Part shown: piece after piece, positions 1 through 8,902 of the stretch | Layout of the letters: every line of letters starts with the position of its first letter | How positions within the stretch are numbered: position 1 is the first letter of the stretch | Source of the DNA: Salegentibacter mishustinae | Lineage (GTDB): Bacteria; Bacteroidota; Bacteroidia; Flavobacteriales; Flavobacteriaceae | Length of the DNA stretch: 64,000 nucleotides | Reading direction: 5' to 3' | NCBI RefSeq assembly: GCF_002900095.1 | Contig: NZ_LLKN01000003.1 | Coordinates: 1-64,000, forward strand | Notes under the pieces: model-generated | Seen by the model: only the letters and a program-made list of their open reading frames with translations | What the model was told of the DNA's origin: nothing | Database searches by the model: none | Position numbers and translations under genes: made by a program

Positions 1-52
1 CCGGGATTTCTTTTCAGTATTTTTGGGAACTCAGTTGCGCCGTAAGCGGCTG

Positions 53-84
53 CAAATATACAATGCTTTTTCTTTATCCGCCAA
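53..84 (-). promoter_or_regulatory. Promoter P1 of a leftward stable-RNA operon
   Basis: On the minus strand this reads TTG, a 21-base spacer and TATATTTG, followed at once by GCAGCCGC. That is the Bacteroidetes sigma-70 pattern (-33 TTG, -7 TAnnTTTG). It is the most downstream of three similar promoters and is preceded by an A/T-rich tract. No coding frame follows it to the window edge, so an RNA operon is the likely target. Confidence 0.75.
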
Positions 85-190
85 ATCTTTTTTAGAAAAA
101 TTTTTGACTTTTTTTTAAAGCTTTCCAGTCTCAAAAGAACTCTAAAACAACTGCCGTTTCTATTAAAAACCTTCGCTGTTTTTGCGGCTG

Positions 191-220
191 CAAATATAAA
201 CCCTCTTTTGATTCTGGCAA
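191..220 (-). promoter_or_regulatory. Promoter P2 of a leftward stable-RNA operon
   Basis: Minus strand: TTG, 19-base spacer, TATATTTG, then GCAGCCGC, identical to P1 from the -7 box through the discriminator. A long A/T run lies upstream at about 225-260. It lies 138 bases upstream of P1. Confidence 0.75.
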
Positions 221-346
221 GTAAAAAAATAAGTTTTTTTTATTTTTATTTTTTTAAGCTTTATTGCCTTAAAAAAACACCGTATCCCAATATGTAATGA
301 ACTTCCCGCTCTACTCCGCAACCCTCGTTGTGTCTCAAAGCGGGTG

Positions 347-376
347 CAAATATACTGCTGTTTTCTTCCCCCGCAA
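347..376 (-). promoter_or_regulatory. Promoter P3 of a leftward stable-RNA operon
   Basis: Minus strand: TTG, 19-base spacer, TATATTTG, then GCACCCGC. It lies 156 bases upstream of P2. The 14-base string ACTTTTTTTTAAAG occurs both upstream of this promoter (387-400) and upstream of P1 (107-120), so the promoter unit looks duplicated. Confidence 0.72.
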
Positions 377-485
377 GCCCCAAATAACTTTTTTTTAAAG
401 AAAACTTAAAACTAAACTATAACTCTCTCTAAAAAAGGAACTTGTAAGATAAAAAATTTTATAGAAATATTGGGAAGAGATCGAA

Positions 486-1169
486 TTAATTTAATCGGCC
501 TTTAGTTTTACTCCATTTATCAGTGAGCTCTACGTATTCAAAGTCCAGCGCAGTGGCTTGTGGCTCGAGGATATCATTAACAAAAGACCGCTGCAGAATA
601 TCTTCAATAAGAAAGTCTTCCTGGTTATTTTTAGGGTCAAATTCTTCTTTCAGCGAAATTTCGAATAAACTGGCAGTGGTATTATACCAGAAAGCACGCC
701 AACCACTTTTTAAATTCCTAATAAGATTAAAAGCAGTAGTCCCTGTTTGGCGATGTACCAGTTTTACTAAAATTTGTCCTTCAGTATGAGTAAGCTTTTT
801 TAATTCCGCAGAAAACTCTTTCTCTATATAATCCTGAACGATCCTGGTATATTTTCTTTGAGCTGACCTGGAATCTATTTCTTCCAGCCTGGCATTAAGA
901 GCTATCAACCTTTCCGAAGCTAATTTAGCATAAGGATATACCTTTCTGGTTTTTCTCCTTAATATAAGGTAACGCTTTCTTTCGGCCAGATCATCAAAAT
1001 GAAGTTTTTTTAAAATCACTACTTCATTAAGATCTATACTTTCTCTTGGCACCGTGTCACCCGAAATAATCATATATTTTTTTTGCAGCGTATCCTGAAC
1101 AGGGATACTATCCTGGGCTAGAAGTCCTGAAAAACTAAAGAATAATATTACAAAAAGTGTTCTAAGCAT
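486..1169 (-). CDS. DUF4294 family secreted protein
   Basis: A 227-residue protein of unknown function that I recognise as the DUF4294 family, found in Bacteroidetes. Residues 1-19 form a Sec signal peptide ending in GLLAQ, so it should be periplasmic or envelope associated. The basic segment around residues 65-90, with YPYAKLASERL at 78-88, is the hallmark of the family. It is divergently transcribed from the M42 peptidase, an arrangement I have seen in other flavobacteria. There is no lipobox and no transmembrane helix after the signal peptide. Family assignment is fairly sure; the role is not known. Confidence 0.8.
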   Translation of the reverse strand: MLRTLFVILFFSFSGLLAQDSIPVQDTLQKKYMIISGDTVPRESIDLNEVVILKKLHFDDLAERKRYLILRRKTRKVYPYAKLASERLIALNARLEEIDSRSAQRKYTRIVQDYIEKEFSAELKKLTHTEGQILVKLVHRQTGTTAFNLIRNLKSGWRAFWYNTTASLFEISLKEEFDPKNNQEDFLIEDILQRSFVNDILEPQATALDFEYVELTDKWSKTKGRLN

Positions 1170-1228
1170 TCACCAAATATTTAGCTTGCTATGGTACTAA
1201 AATCATTCCAAAATTAATCAATAATGAG

Positions 1229-1258
1229 TTGTCATACATTTTATTCTTACTAAATTCG
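1229..1258 (+). promoter_or_regulatory. Promoter of the M42 peptidase gene
   Basis: TTG at 1229-1231, a 19-base spacer and TAAATTCG at 1251-1258, one base from the TAnnTTTG consensus, 15 bases before the ATG at 1274. The spacing matches the Bacteroidetes promoter pattern. Confidence 0.55.
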
Positions 1259-1273
1259 TGAAAATTCAAAACT

Positions 1274-2362
1274 ATGAGCAAAGACAGTATACTTGATAAG
1301 GAATCTATAGATTTCCTTGAAAAATACCTCAATAATGCCGCACCAACAGGTTATGAATCTGAAGGGCAGAAATTATGGATGGATTATTTAAAACCTTATG
1401 TAGACGAATTTTTCACCGATAGCTACGGAACAGCAGTTGGAGTCATAAATCCTGAAGCTGAATACAAAGTAGTAATAGAAGGTCACGCTGACGAAATTTC
1501 CTGGTATGTGAATTATATAACCGAAGAAGGTTTTATATACGTAGTAAGAAATGGCGGAAGCGATCACCAAATTGCTGCTTCAAAACGCGTAAATATTCAT
1601 ACAAAAAAAGGAATCGTTAAAGGTGTTTTTGGATGGCCGGCAATTCACACTCGTGAAAAAGATAGTGAACAGTCTCCTAAAATAGACAATATATGTATAG
1701 ACGTTGGGTGCACTAGCAAAGATGAAGTTGAAGAATTAGGGGTACATGTGGGTTGCGTGATCACTTATCCAGATGAATTCTTTATCCTTAATGAAAACAA
1801 ATATGTTTGTCGTGCACTCGATAACCGTATGGGAGGATTTATGATCGCGCAGGTAGCCAAGCTTTTAACGGAAAATAAAAAGAAACTTCCTTTTGGTTTA
1901 TACATTACCAATGCGGTTCAGGAAGAAATTGGACTTCGTGGAGCTGAAATGATCACGCACCGTATTAAACCAAATGTGGCTATTGTGACAGATGTAACCC
2001 ACGATACCAATACGCCAATGATCAATAAAAAGAAATCTGGCGATACAAAAATTGGTCACGGCCCAGTAATTGCCCACGCTCCTGCCGTACAAAATAAATT
2101 GCGGGAACTGCTTATTGAAACGGCCCAGGAAAAAGAAATTCCTTTCCAGCGAATGGCGAATTCAAGATTTACAGGAACAGATACCGACGCTTTTGCTTAT
2201 AGTAATGGCGGTGTTCCTTCAGCTTTAATTTCACTACCACTTAGATATATGCACACCACGGTAGAAATGGTTCATAAAAGTGATGTAGAAAACGTGATTA
2301 AATTAATTTATGAAAGTGTTCTAAAAATATTGGAAGGAGAAAGTTTTAGTTATTTCGACTAA
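1274..2362 (+). CDS. M42 family metallopeptidase (glutamyl/deblocking aminopeptidase type)
   Basis: A 362-residue cytosolic di-metal aminopeptidase, the usual length for peptidase family M42. These enzymes form large tetrahedral assemblies and trim short peptides; older annotations call them endoglucanase M. The metal ligands expected for M42/M28 are visible: H71 in EGHADEISW, D183 in ALDNRMGG, the pair E217-E218 in QEEIGLRG, D240 in IVTDVTHD and H327 in YMHTTVEM. There is no signal peptide. It stands alone between a divergent DUF4294 gene and a strong terminator. Family is secure; the substrate preference cannot be read from the sequence. Confidence 0.93.
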   Translation: MSKDSILDKESIDFLEKYLNNAAPTGYESEGQKLWMDYLKPYVDEFFTDSYGTAVGVINPEAEYKVVIEGHADEISWYVNYITEEGFIYVVRNGGSDHQIAASKRVNIHTKKGIVKGVFGWPAIHTREKDSEQSPKIDNICIDVGCTSKDEVEELGVHVGCVITYPDEFFILNENKYVCRALDNRMGGFMIAQVAKLLTENKKKLPFGLYITNAVQEEIGLRGAEMITHRIKPNVAIVTDVTHDTNTPMINKKKSGDTKIGHGPVIAHAPAVQNKLRELLIETAQEKEIPFQRMANSRFTGTDTDAFAYSNGGVPSALISLPLRYMHTTVEMVHKSDVENVIKLIYESVLKILEGESFSYFD

Positions 2363-2391
2363 AAAACTTAAAACTTCATTAATGGCATCAA

Positions 2392-2421
2392 GCCCTTTTC
2401 GGAAATTTCTGAAAAGGGCTT
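2392..2421 (+). terminator. Intrinsic terminator after the M42 peptidase gene
   Basis: Perfect 10-bp stem AGCCCTTTTC / GAAAAGGGCT, with inner pairing of GGAAATTTC, followed by TTTTC. A clear rho-independent terminator. Confidence 0.88.
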
Positions 2422-2501
2422 TTTCATTTTCTTAGGTATACTTTCACAATTCTTTATTACACCGCGGTATTTTTTCCAATTATATTTATTGAAAAAGATA
2501 A

Positions 2502-3578
2502 ATGACCATTTCTCCCGAGGAAGTAAACAGCCTAATTTCTAATCCCTATGAAGCTATAGATTTTGCCAATCTCACCTATGTTTCTGAAGAAAAGCTTTCT
2601 ATTAGCCGCAAAAAAGTGGGCCGCGGTTTTTCCTATATATATAAAGGAGAACGTATAAAGGACAAGAAAACCATAGATCGCATAAAAAGCCTGGTAATAC
2701 CACCCGCCTGGCAGGAAGTTAAGATCACTCATCTAAAAAGTGGCCATTTACAAGTTGTGGGCCGTGATGAGAAAAACAGGAAACAATATATTTACCATCC
2801 TACCTGGAGTAAATTAAGAAACGAATCTAAATTTTTTAAAATGGCTGCTTTTGGCGAAAATCTGCCAAAAATTAGAAAGCAGGTAGATACAGACCTGGAT
2901 TTGCCGGAAATGAGTAAGCGAAAAGTACTCGCCTTGATTCTAAGACTTATGGAAGAAACCCATATTAGAATCGGAAATCATTACTATGCCAAGAAAAATA
3001 AAACCTACGGACTTTCTACTTTTAGAACCCGCCACGTAAAAACTTATAAGAACAGGATCAAATTCGAGTTTATAGGAAAGAAAGGGAAGGAACATTCGGT
3101 AACCGTAAAAAACAAAAAACTTATAAAACTGGTAAATCAATGTGAAGAAATCCCGGGTTGGGAACTTTTTAAATTTTATGATGAAAGTGGCGATAAGCAC
3201 ACTATAGACAGCGGAATGATCAACGATTACATCCACGAAATTAGCGGCGACCTGTTTTCAGCTAAAGATTTTAGAACCTGGAGCGCCACTAAAATATTCT
3301 TTGAAACCCTTCGGGAAATTGGCTATACAGAGGAAGAAAAACAAAACAAAAAGAATATGCTTCAGGCTTTTGATGCTTCAGCCGAAGGTTTAGGTAACAC
3401 ACGAGCGGTTTGCCGTAGTTATTACGTGCATCCCAAGGTGGTTAATTCTTACGAATCTGGGGAAATTGTTCCATATTTTGATAAAATTAAATCTGAAGAA
3501 AAACAAGATTATATCTCTCTTTCCGAAACCGAGAAAGTCATTTTAAATATGATCAAAGATTATGAAGTTAATATTTAA
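2502..3578 (+). CDS. DNA topoisomerase IB (poxvirus-like)
   Basis: A 358-residue type IB topoisomerase of the bacterial/poxvirus kind, which relaxes supercoils through a 3'-phosphotyrosine intermediate. The N-terminal DNA-clamp domain spans about 30-115 and the catalytic domain about 120-330. Recognisable motifs are EETHIRIGN (151-159, with the catalytic Arg), DFRTWSAT (256-263) and LGNTRAVCRSYYVHP (297-311), where Tyr308 aligns with the nucleophile. Length is normal for the bacterial family. It lies downstream of a terminator, so it has its own promoter; a TATATTTA box near 2482 is a weak candidate. Confidence 0.92.
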   Translation: MTISPEEVNSLISNPYEAIDFANLTYVSEEKLSISRKKVGRGFSYIYKGERIKDKKTIDRIKSLVIPPAWQEVKITHLKSGHLQVVGRDEKNRKQYIYHPTWSKLRNESKFFKMAAFGENLPKIRKQVDTDLDLPEMSKRKVLALILRLMEETHIRIGNHYYAKKNKTYGLSTFRTRHVKTYKNRIKFEFIGKKGKEHSVTVKNKKLIKLVNQCEEIPGWELFKFYDESGDKHTIDSGMINDYIHEISGDLFSAKDFRTWSATKIFFETLREIGYTEEEKQNKKNMLQAFDASAEGLGNTRAVCRSYYVHPKVVNSYESGEIVPYFDKIKSEEKQDYISLSETEKVILNMIKDYEVNI

Positions 3579-3622
3579 AATTGAATAAAATAGCTGTCTC
3601 CAATTTTGATTAAATTAGCGGT

Positions 3623-5551
3623 ATGAAGAATACCATAGCTTCCCGAATAGCCGATTTCCTAAAGAATTATCCGCCCTTTAATCTTCTTCACAAAGAAGAT
3701 TTACTAACGATCTCAAAACAAGTAAAAGTAAAATACCTTGAAAAAGGTAAAATGTTATTTGCTGAAGGTGACACTGGCCATAAACGTTTTTATGTGGTAA
3801 ATAAAGGAGCAATTTCTTTAGAACGCATTAATAACGAGAAACGGGAAACTATTGATAAATGTGATGAAGGCGATATTTTTGGACTTAGACCGTTATTTGC
3901 CAAAGAAAATTACCTCATTAACGCTATTGCCGATGAGGAAACAGTGCTTTACGCAATTCCCATCAAGAAATTTAAACCTTTATCAGAAGAAAATAAAGAG
4001 GTAGGTAATTTCCTTATTCAGAGTTTTGCTTCAAATACCCGAAATCCTTATTCTGAGGCACATAAGGGAAAGTTGATTTCTGATAAAGAACCTGAAGAAA
4101 ATCAATTTAAACCCAATAATAATTTATTTGAACTTCAACCCGCACCGGTTACCAGGAAGGTTGTCATGACCTCTCCCGAAACTACTATAAAAACAGCGGC
4201 TCAATTAATGAGTAGAAAAAAAGTAGGCTCAGTACTAATAGTAGAAAATAATATTCCGCAAGGCATCGTAACCGATGAGGATTTTAGAGATATGGTGGCT
4301 ACGGGTACATTTGGAATTGAAACGCCTATTTCAAAAATAATGGCTTCCCCGGTAATTTGCTATCCGCAGGGTTTGAGTATTGCCCAGGCGCAACTTACTA
4401 TGATGAAACATCATATTAATCACATTTGCATTACCGAAGATGGCACACCAAATACAAAAGTAGTAGGTATACTTTCTGAACACGATATTATGGTTTCTGA
4501 AGGACATAATCCCTCTGTTCTTATGAAAGCGATTCAGCGAAGCAGCAGTACAAATGAATTAAAAAAAATTCGGCATAAAATCACATTATTGCTTCGGGGA
4601 TTTATTGATTCCAATATTCCGCTGAATCATATCTCCAAAATTATTTTTGAGCTGAATGATGCTACAATTAAAAGAATCATTGAGCGCTGCATAAAAAAAC
4701 TACCCACTCCCCCACCCTGCGATTTTACCTGGATTTCCCTTGGAAGTCAGGGGCGTAAAGAACAACTCTTGCAAACCGACCAGGACAATGCGCTTATTTT
4801 TGAAGATGTGCCTGCGGAAAAACTGGAAGAAACCCGGGCGTATTTCCTGGAATTAGCCAGGAAAGTGAACAAGCGACTCAACATAATTGGTTATGAGTAT
4901 TGCCCGGCTGAAATGATGGCGAAAAATCCTAAATATTGCCTGAGTTTGAGCGAATGGAAAAGCCAGTTTACCAATTGGATTATAGATCCCGGGAATGATG
5001 AGATTTTACTTTGTTCTATTTTCTTTGATTTTGATATTTCTTATGGTAATATCAAATTATCAAACGAGCTGGCTGATCATATTTTCAGCCTAACAAAGGA
5101 TAATAGGAAGTTCTATGCTGTAATGGGCGCCACTGCTTTACGAAATCCCTCACCTCTTGGTTTCTTCAGGCAATTTTTGGTAGAAGAAGATGGGGAAAAC
5201 AAAGATTATTTCGACATCAAAAAACGAGGAATCACTCCTATAACAGATGCTGCAAGGTTGCTTATTCTATATCATCAGGTTAAGAATATTAGCAATACAG
5301 CAGAGCGCTTTGAGAAACTGGCTCAATTAGAGCCAAATAATAAAGAACTCTTTCTGGCCTGCGCCTATGCCTCTAAGGTCTTAATTAAATTTAGAACCAA
5401 ACACGGGTTAGAAAATAGAAATAGCGGTAGGTTTATAGATCTCGAAAATCTTGGGAAAGAAGAAAAAATTAAACTGAAACGCTGCTTTAAAAGCATTAGA
5501 CAGGTACAGGAATTAGTAAAATATCGTTTTGAAGTAACTCCCTATATCTAA
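3623..5551 (+). CDS. cNMP-binding / CBS pair / DUF294 nucleotidyltransferase-like regulator
   Basis: A 642-residue cytosolic signalling protein. A cyclic-nucleotide-binding fold covers about residues 15-120 (EKGKMLFAEGDTG, then a GDIFG-type turn), two CBS motifs cover about 185-300 (MSRKKVGSVLIVENN; VVGILSEHDIM), and a DUF294 GlnD-like nucleotidyltransferase region with GSQGRKEQLLQTDQDNA starts near 373. The C-terminal DUF294 helical domain ends the protein. The stop overlaps the start of the exonuclease gene by one base (TAATG), so the two are translationally coupled. This DUF294-DnaQ pair often sits near acetate-activation genes, and acs is the next gene here; a role in acetate or energy-state control is inference. 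Confidence 0.88.
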   Translation: MKNTIASRIADFLKNYPPFNLLHKEDLLTISKQVKVKYLEKGKMLFAEGDTGHKRFYVVNKGAISLERINNEKRETIDKCDEGDIFGLRPLFAKENYLINAIADEETVLYAIPIKKFKPLSEENKEVGNFLIQSFASNTRNPYSEAHKGKLISDKEPEENQFKPNNNLFELQPAPVTRKVVMTSPETTIKTAAQLMSRKKVGSVLIVENNIPQGIVTDEDFRDMVATGTFGIETPISKIMASPVICYPQGLSIAQAQLTMMKHHINHICITEDGTPNTKVVGILSEHDIMVSEGHNPSVLMKAIQRSSSTNELKKIRHKITLLLRGFIDSNIPLNHISKIIFELNDATIKRIIERCIKKLPTPPPCDFTWISLGSQGRKEQLLQTDQDNALIFEDVPAEKLEETRAYFLELARKVNKRLNIIGYEYCPAEMMAKNPKYCLSLSEWKSQFTNWIIDPGNDEILLCSIFFDFDISYGNIKLSNELADHIFSLTKDNRKFYAVMGATALRNPSPLGFFRQFLVEEDGENKDYFDIKKRGITPITDAARLLILYHQVKNISNTAERFEKLAQLEPNNKELFLACAYASKVLIKFRTKHGLENRNSGRFIDLENLGKEEKIKLKRCFKSIRQVQELVKYRFEVTPYI

Positions 5552-6213
5552 TGCTGAAAATATTCAAAAATAAATCTGAAGATCTTCCGAAGTTCTGGCA
5601 GGATTATGAAGCTAAATTCCAGGAAAAGCTTCCAACAGAAATTACCGAAACAAGATTTGTAGTTTTTGACACTGAAACCACAGGATTTGATCTAAAAAAA
5701 GACCGAATGCTATCGATTGGTGCTGTGGCTATAAATAAAAAATCTATAGATGTAGCTGACGGGTTCGAAGAATATATTTCGCAGGAAACTTTTAATCCTA
5801 AAACCGTGAAAATCCATGGAATTATTCAGAATGAGCGAATAGATACTCTATCTGAAGAAGAAGCGGTAAAAGCTTTTTTAAAATATATCGGGAATTCGGT
5901 GCTGGTGGCTCACCACGCAGGGTTTGATATCGGAATGATCAATCAGGCTCTTTTCAGAATGGGGCTACCAAAATTAAAAAACAAAGTTTTAGACACGGTG
6001 AATTTATACCGCGGTACCAGAATAATTTCGAATCTTATTAATAGAGAGAAAAGTTATTCTCTAGACGAAATCGCCGAAACTTATAATATTGACATCAAAG
6101 ATCGCCATACCGCAGCGGGAGATGCTTTTATTACGGCCATTGCTTTTCTAACGATTCTAGGAAAGTTAAATACCGATAGAAAACTGAATTTGAAAAAATT
6201 ATTTCGATTTTAA
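5551..6213 (+). CDS. DnaQ-like 3'-5' exonuclease (DEDDh)
   Basis: A 220-residue exonuclease of the DnaQ/epsilon superfamily. All five DEDDh residues can be seen: D40 and E42 in VFDTETTGF, D126 in HHAGFDIGM, and H186 with D191 in DRHTAAGDAF. It lacks the C-terminal tail that would bind a polymerase alpha subunit, so it is probably not the replicative proofreader. Its start codon overlaps the stop codon of the CBS/DUF294 gene, so it acts with that protein or at least is made in fixed ratio to it. The convergent acs gene follows, separated by a two-way terminator. Confidence 0.88.
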   Translation: MLKIFKNKSEDLPKFWQDYEAKFQEKLPTEITETRFVVFDTETTGFDLKKDRMLSIGAVAINKKSIDVADGFEEYISQETFNPKTVKIHGIIQNERIDTLSEEEAVKAFLKYIGNSVLVAHHAGFDIGMINQALFRMGLPKLKNKVLDTVNLYRGTRIISNLINREKSYSLDEIAETYNIDIKDRHTAAGDAFITAIAFLTILGKLNTDRKLNLKKLFRF

Positions 6214-6223
6214 ATGAAATAAA

Positions 6224-6256
6224 AAACCTCACAGGTTTTAAAAAACTGTGAGGTTT
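6224..6256. terminator. Bidirectional terminator between exonuclease and acs
   Basis: Perfect 11-bp stem AAACCTCACAG / CTGTGAGGTTT around an 11-base loop. It lies between convergent stop codons and the A and T flanks suit termination in both directions. Confidence 0.85.
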
Positions 6257-6278
6257 GGTATTTTCTAAACAGAATACT

Positions 6279-8186
6279 TTAAAAAGCTTCCTTTATAATT
6301 TCATCTACAACTTCAGGGTTTAATAAAGTTGAAGTATCACCAAGATTTTCAGTTTCGTTTGAAGCTATTTTACGCAGAATTCTACGCATAATTTTTCCAC
6401 TTCGTGTTTTTGGAAGTCCGCTAACAAACTGAATTTTCTCTGGTTTTGCTATTGGTCCCACCTTATCCTTGATCTGTTGGTTGATCTCTTTTCTAAGGTT
6501 ATCGTGATTTCTCGACTCCCCTACCTCTTTTAAAATTACAAATGCATAAAGTGCATTTCCCTTCACCTCGTGTGGGAATCCAACTACTGCAGATTCAGCT
6601 ACTGCTGGGTGTTCATCTATAGCATCTTCAATTGGCGCTGTGCCTAAGTTATGACCAGATACGATAATTACATCGTCTACCCTACCGGTAATTCGGTAAT
6701 AGCCAACTTCATCTCTAAGAGCGCCATCTCCGGTAAAATACATATTTTTAAAAGTCGAGAAATAGGTGTTTTTATAGCGTTCGTGATCGCGCCAAACCGT
6801 TCTGGCAATAGATGGCCATGGATATTTTATACATAAACGACCATCTACCTGGTTTCCTTTTAACTCATTTCCATTCTCGTCCATTAAAGCGGGTTGAATT
6901 CCCGGAAATGGCAAGGTTGCATAAGTCGGTTTTACCGGAGTGACGTACGGAATTGGTGAAATCATAATTCCGCCGGTTTCGGTTTGCCACCAGGTATCTA
7001 CAATAGGGCTTTTATTTTTTCCCACATTATCGTTATACCAGTGCCAGGCTTCTTCGTTAATAGGTTCTCCAACGGTTCCCAGAACTTTTAAAGAAGAAAG
7101 ATCGTGACTTTCTACAAACTCTATATTTCTTTTAGCTAAAGATCTAATTGCTGTTGGAGCGGTGTAAAACTGATTTACCTTATGTTTTTCTACCACATCC
7201 CAGAATCTTCCAGCATCAGGATAAGAAGGAACCCCCTCAAACATCACCGTAGTGGCGCCGTTTGCTAATGGGCCGTATAAAATATAAGAGTGACCGGTGA
7301 TCCAGCCGATATCAGCCGTACACCAATATACATCTCCTTCTTTATACTGAAAAATATTCTTAAAAGTATAAGCAGTATAAACCATATAGCCCGCAGTGGT
7401 ATGTAACATACCTTTTGGCTTACCGGTAGAACCCGAAGTATATAATATGAATAAAGGATCTTCAGCATCCATGGTTTCGGCTTCACATTCATCTGAAGCT
7501 TCATCCAGTAAGGGTTGTAACCATTCGTCACGCCCTTCTTTCATTTCAATATCAGAGTCCAGACGTTTAGCTACCAACACGCTTTCTACTCCCGGACATT
7601 CTTCCAGGGCTTTATCTACAATACTTTTTAGATCTATAGTTTTATTTCCACGGTAAGATCCATCAGAAGTGATGAGCATCTTACAATCGGCATCATTGGT
7701 TCTGGTAGCGAGTGCTTTAGAAGAAAAACCGGCAAAAACTACGGAGTGGATAGCGCCAATCCTGGCGCAGGCAAGCATAGCCACGGCAAGTTCAGGAATC
7801 ATAGGCAGGTAAATGCAAACCCTATCACCTTTTTCAATTCCCTTTGATTTTAAAACATTCGCAAATTTATTGACTTTCTTATGAAGTTCTCCGTAGGAGA
7901 TATGTTGCGCTTCTTCTTTAGGATCGTTTGGTTCCCAAATAATAGCCGTTTTATCGGCATTGGTAAAGAGATAACGATCTATACAATTTTCGGTAATATT
8001 TAGCTTGGCATTTTCAAACCATTTTACTTCAGGCTTATTAAAATCCCAACTCAGCACATTATCCCATTTTTTTCGCCAGGTAAAGTGTTCTTCGGCTACT
8101 TCTTCCCAAAAATTTTCTGGTTCTCTTACCGACTTTCTATAAACTTGAAAATACTCCTCTAAATTCTTAATATGATAATTACTCAT
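6279..8186 (-). CDS. acs: Acetyl-CoA synthetase (AMP-forming)
   Basis: A 635-residue ANL-superfamily enzyme that activates acetate with ATP and CoA in the cytosol. The P-loop-like YTSGSTGKPKG motif, TWWQTETGG, the hinge region YFTGDGALRDEVGYY-RITGRVDDVI and the C-terminal SGKIMRRILRKIA with the acylatable lysine are all present. Length and motif order fit Acs rather than propionyl-CoA ligase, but the acyl pocket cannot be judged by eye. It is monocistronic, convergent with the DUF294-exonuclease pair. About 300 bases of non-coding DNA lie upstream, with an inverted repeat at 8317-8332. Confidence 0.94.
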   Translation of the reverse strand: MSNYHIKNLEEYFQVYRKSVREPENFWEEVAEEHFTWRKKWDNVLSWDFNKPEVKWFENAKLNITENCIDRYLFTNADKTAIIWEPNDPKEEAQHISYGELHKKVNKFANVLKSKGIEKGDRVCIYLPMIPELAVAMLACARIGAIHSVVFAGFSSKALATRTNDADCKMLITSDGSYRGNKTIDLKSIVDKALEECPGVESVLVAKRLDSDIEMKEGRDEWLQPLLDEASDECEAETMDAEDPLFILYTSGSTGKPKGMLHTTAGYMVYTAYTFKNIFQYKEGDVYWCTADIGWITGHSYILYGPLANGATTVMFEGVPSYPDAGRFWDVVEKHKVNQFYTAPTAIRSLAKRNIEFVESHDLSSLKVLGTVGEPINEEAWHWYNDNVGKNKSPIVDTWWQTETGGIMISPIPYVTPVKPTYATLPFPGIQPALMDENGNELKGNQVDGRLCIKYPWPSIARTVWRDHERYKNTYFSTFKNMYFTGDGALRDEVGYYRITGRVDDVIIVSGHNLGTAPIEDAIDEHPAVAESAVVGFPHEVKGNALYAFVILKEVGESRNHDNLRKEINQQIKDKVGPIAKPEKIQFVSGLPKTRSGKIMRRILRKIASNETENLGDTSTLLNPEVVDEIIKEAF

Positions 8187-8316
8187 AACTTAAATAAATA
8201 TGTTGCTGGTTAAGTGGGTTAATAATGAAAAATATCAAATATCTTTCCTGCAATTTATAAAAACCTGCGGAAACCAAACATTCAAAATCTTGTTAATATT
8301 CTCCCTTTCGAAGTTT

Positions 8317-8332
8317 TATTACAAGTGTAATA
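8317..8332. promoter_or_regulatory. Short inverted repeat upstream of acs
   Basis: TATTACA, AG, TGTAATA: seven-base arms with a two-base spacer, 131 bases upstream of the acs start, in otherwise featureless A/T-rich DNA. The shape suits a dimeric regulator site, but no regulator is identified and the match could be chance. Confidence 0.3.
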
Positions 8333-8485
8333 GAATTAATGATTTTGAAAAATAAGTCGAAAATTAATCAGTGAAAAAGGCATTTGAATTTCAATTTGTA
8401 AAAATTAAAGGGATAAACTACTTGACTTTTTAGGCTTTTATCAATTTTAAGTTATGAGAATACATATAAAGAGGAGAAACTTTAA

Positions 8486-8713
8486 TTAGTAATGTTCCAC
8501 AAACTTTTGATGATCGCTTAGCCATTTATTTAAATAAAACTTTTCTTTTCTGGATGCTAATTTCCCAGATTTCTCTTCCCGCCATTTTTTATCTGAATAT
8601 TTCCTAATAAAAATTTTAGATCTTCTCCCCAAACTAACTCCTAAGAACTTAAAAGTAACTTCTGCTTTAAGAACATAGGCATTATTGGTATTTTGTAAAT
8701 AAACGAGTTTCAT
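8486..8713 (-). CDS. Small conserved hypothetical protein
   Basis: A 75-residue basic protein with no signal peptide or membrane helix (MKLVYLQNTNN at the start, LGRRSKIFIRKYSDKKW in the middle). I chose the ATG at 8711-8713, preceded by an AGGA-like site; an upstream in-frame TTG would add 15 residues but has no support. I do not recognise the family; similar small proteins exist in Flavobacteriaceae. It is divergent from the nrdBA riboswitch region and followed by the acs upstream region. Confidence 0.55.
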   Translation of the reverse strand: MKLVYLQNTNNAYVLKAEVTFKFLGVSLGRRSKIFIRKYSDKKWREEKSGKLASRKEKFYLNKWLSDHQKFVEHY

Positions 8714-8902
8714 TTTTATTCCTGGTTGATTGCTAAAACTGCAGGCAAAACTTAACAAAGACTATGCCCATGGCCAAATTATTGCCAGTTAGTCTTTCTT
8801 GTTTATACAAAGCTAACTTGTGAAAAACTATGTTTATAACTCAAAGCTATTTTCATAAAACCACAGCTTATTCCCTTTAACTTTACTCTTGTAAAATCAT
8901 AC

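Larger units (their letters stand above)
1..485 (-). other. Non-coding leader with three tandem promoters
   Basis: No open frame of note on either strand. The stretch is very A/T rich and holds the three minus-strand promoters listed separately. In Flavobacteriaceae such stacked strong promoters with a G/C-rich discriminator usually precede rRNA or tRNA operons; the RNA genes themselves would lie left of base 1 and cannot be seen here. Confidence 0.6.

Noticed and set aside
8478-8522. A strong Shine-Dalgarno-like string AAAGAGGAGAAA on the plus strand followed by ATG at 8493
   Set aside because: The frame after it is only about nine codons, and Bacteroidetes rarely use such sites; taken as chance.
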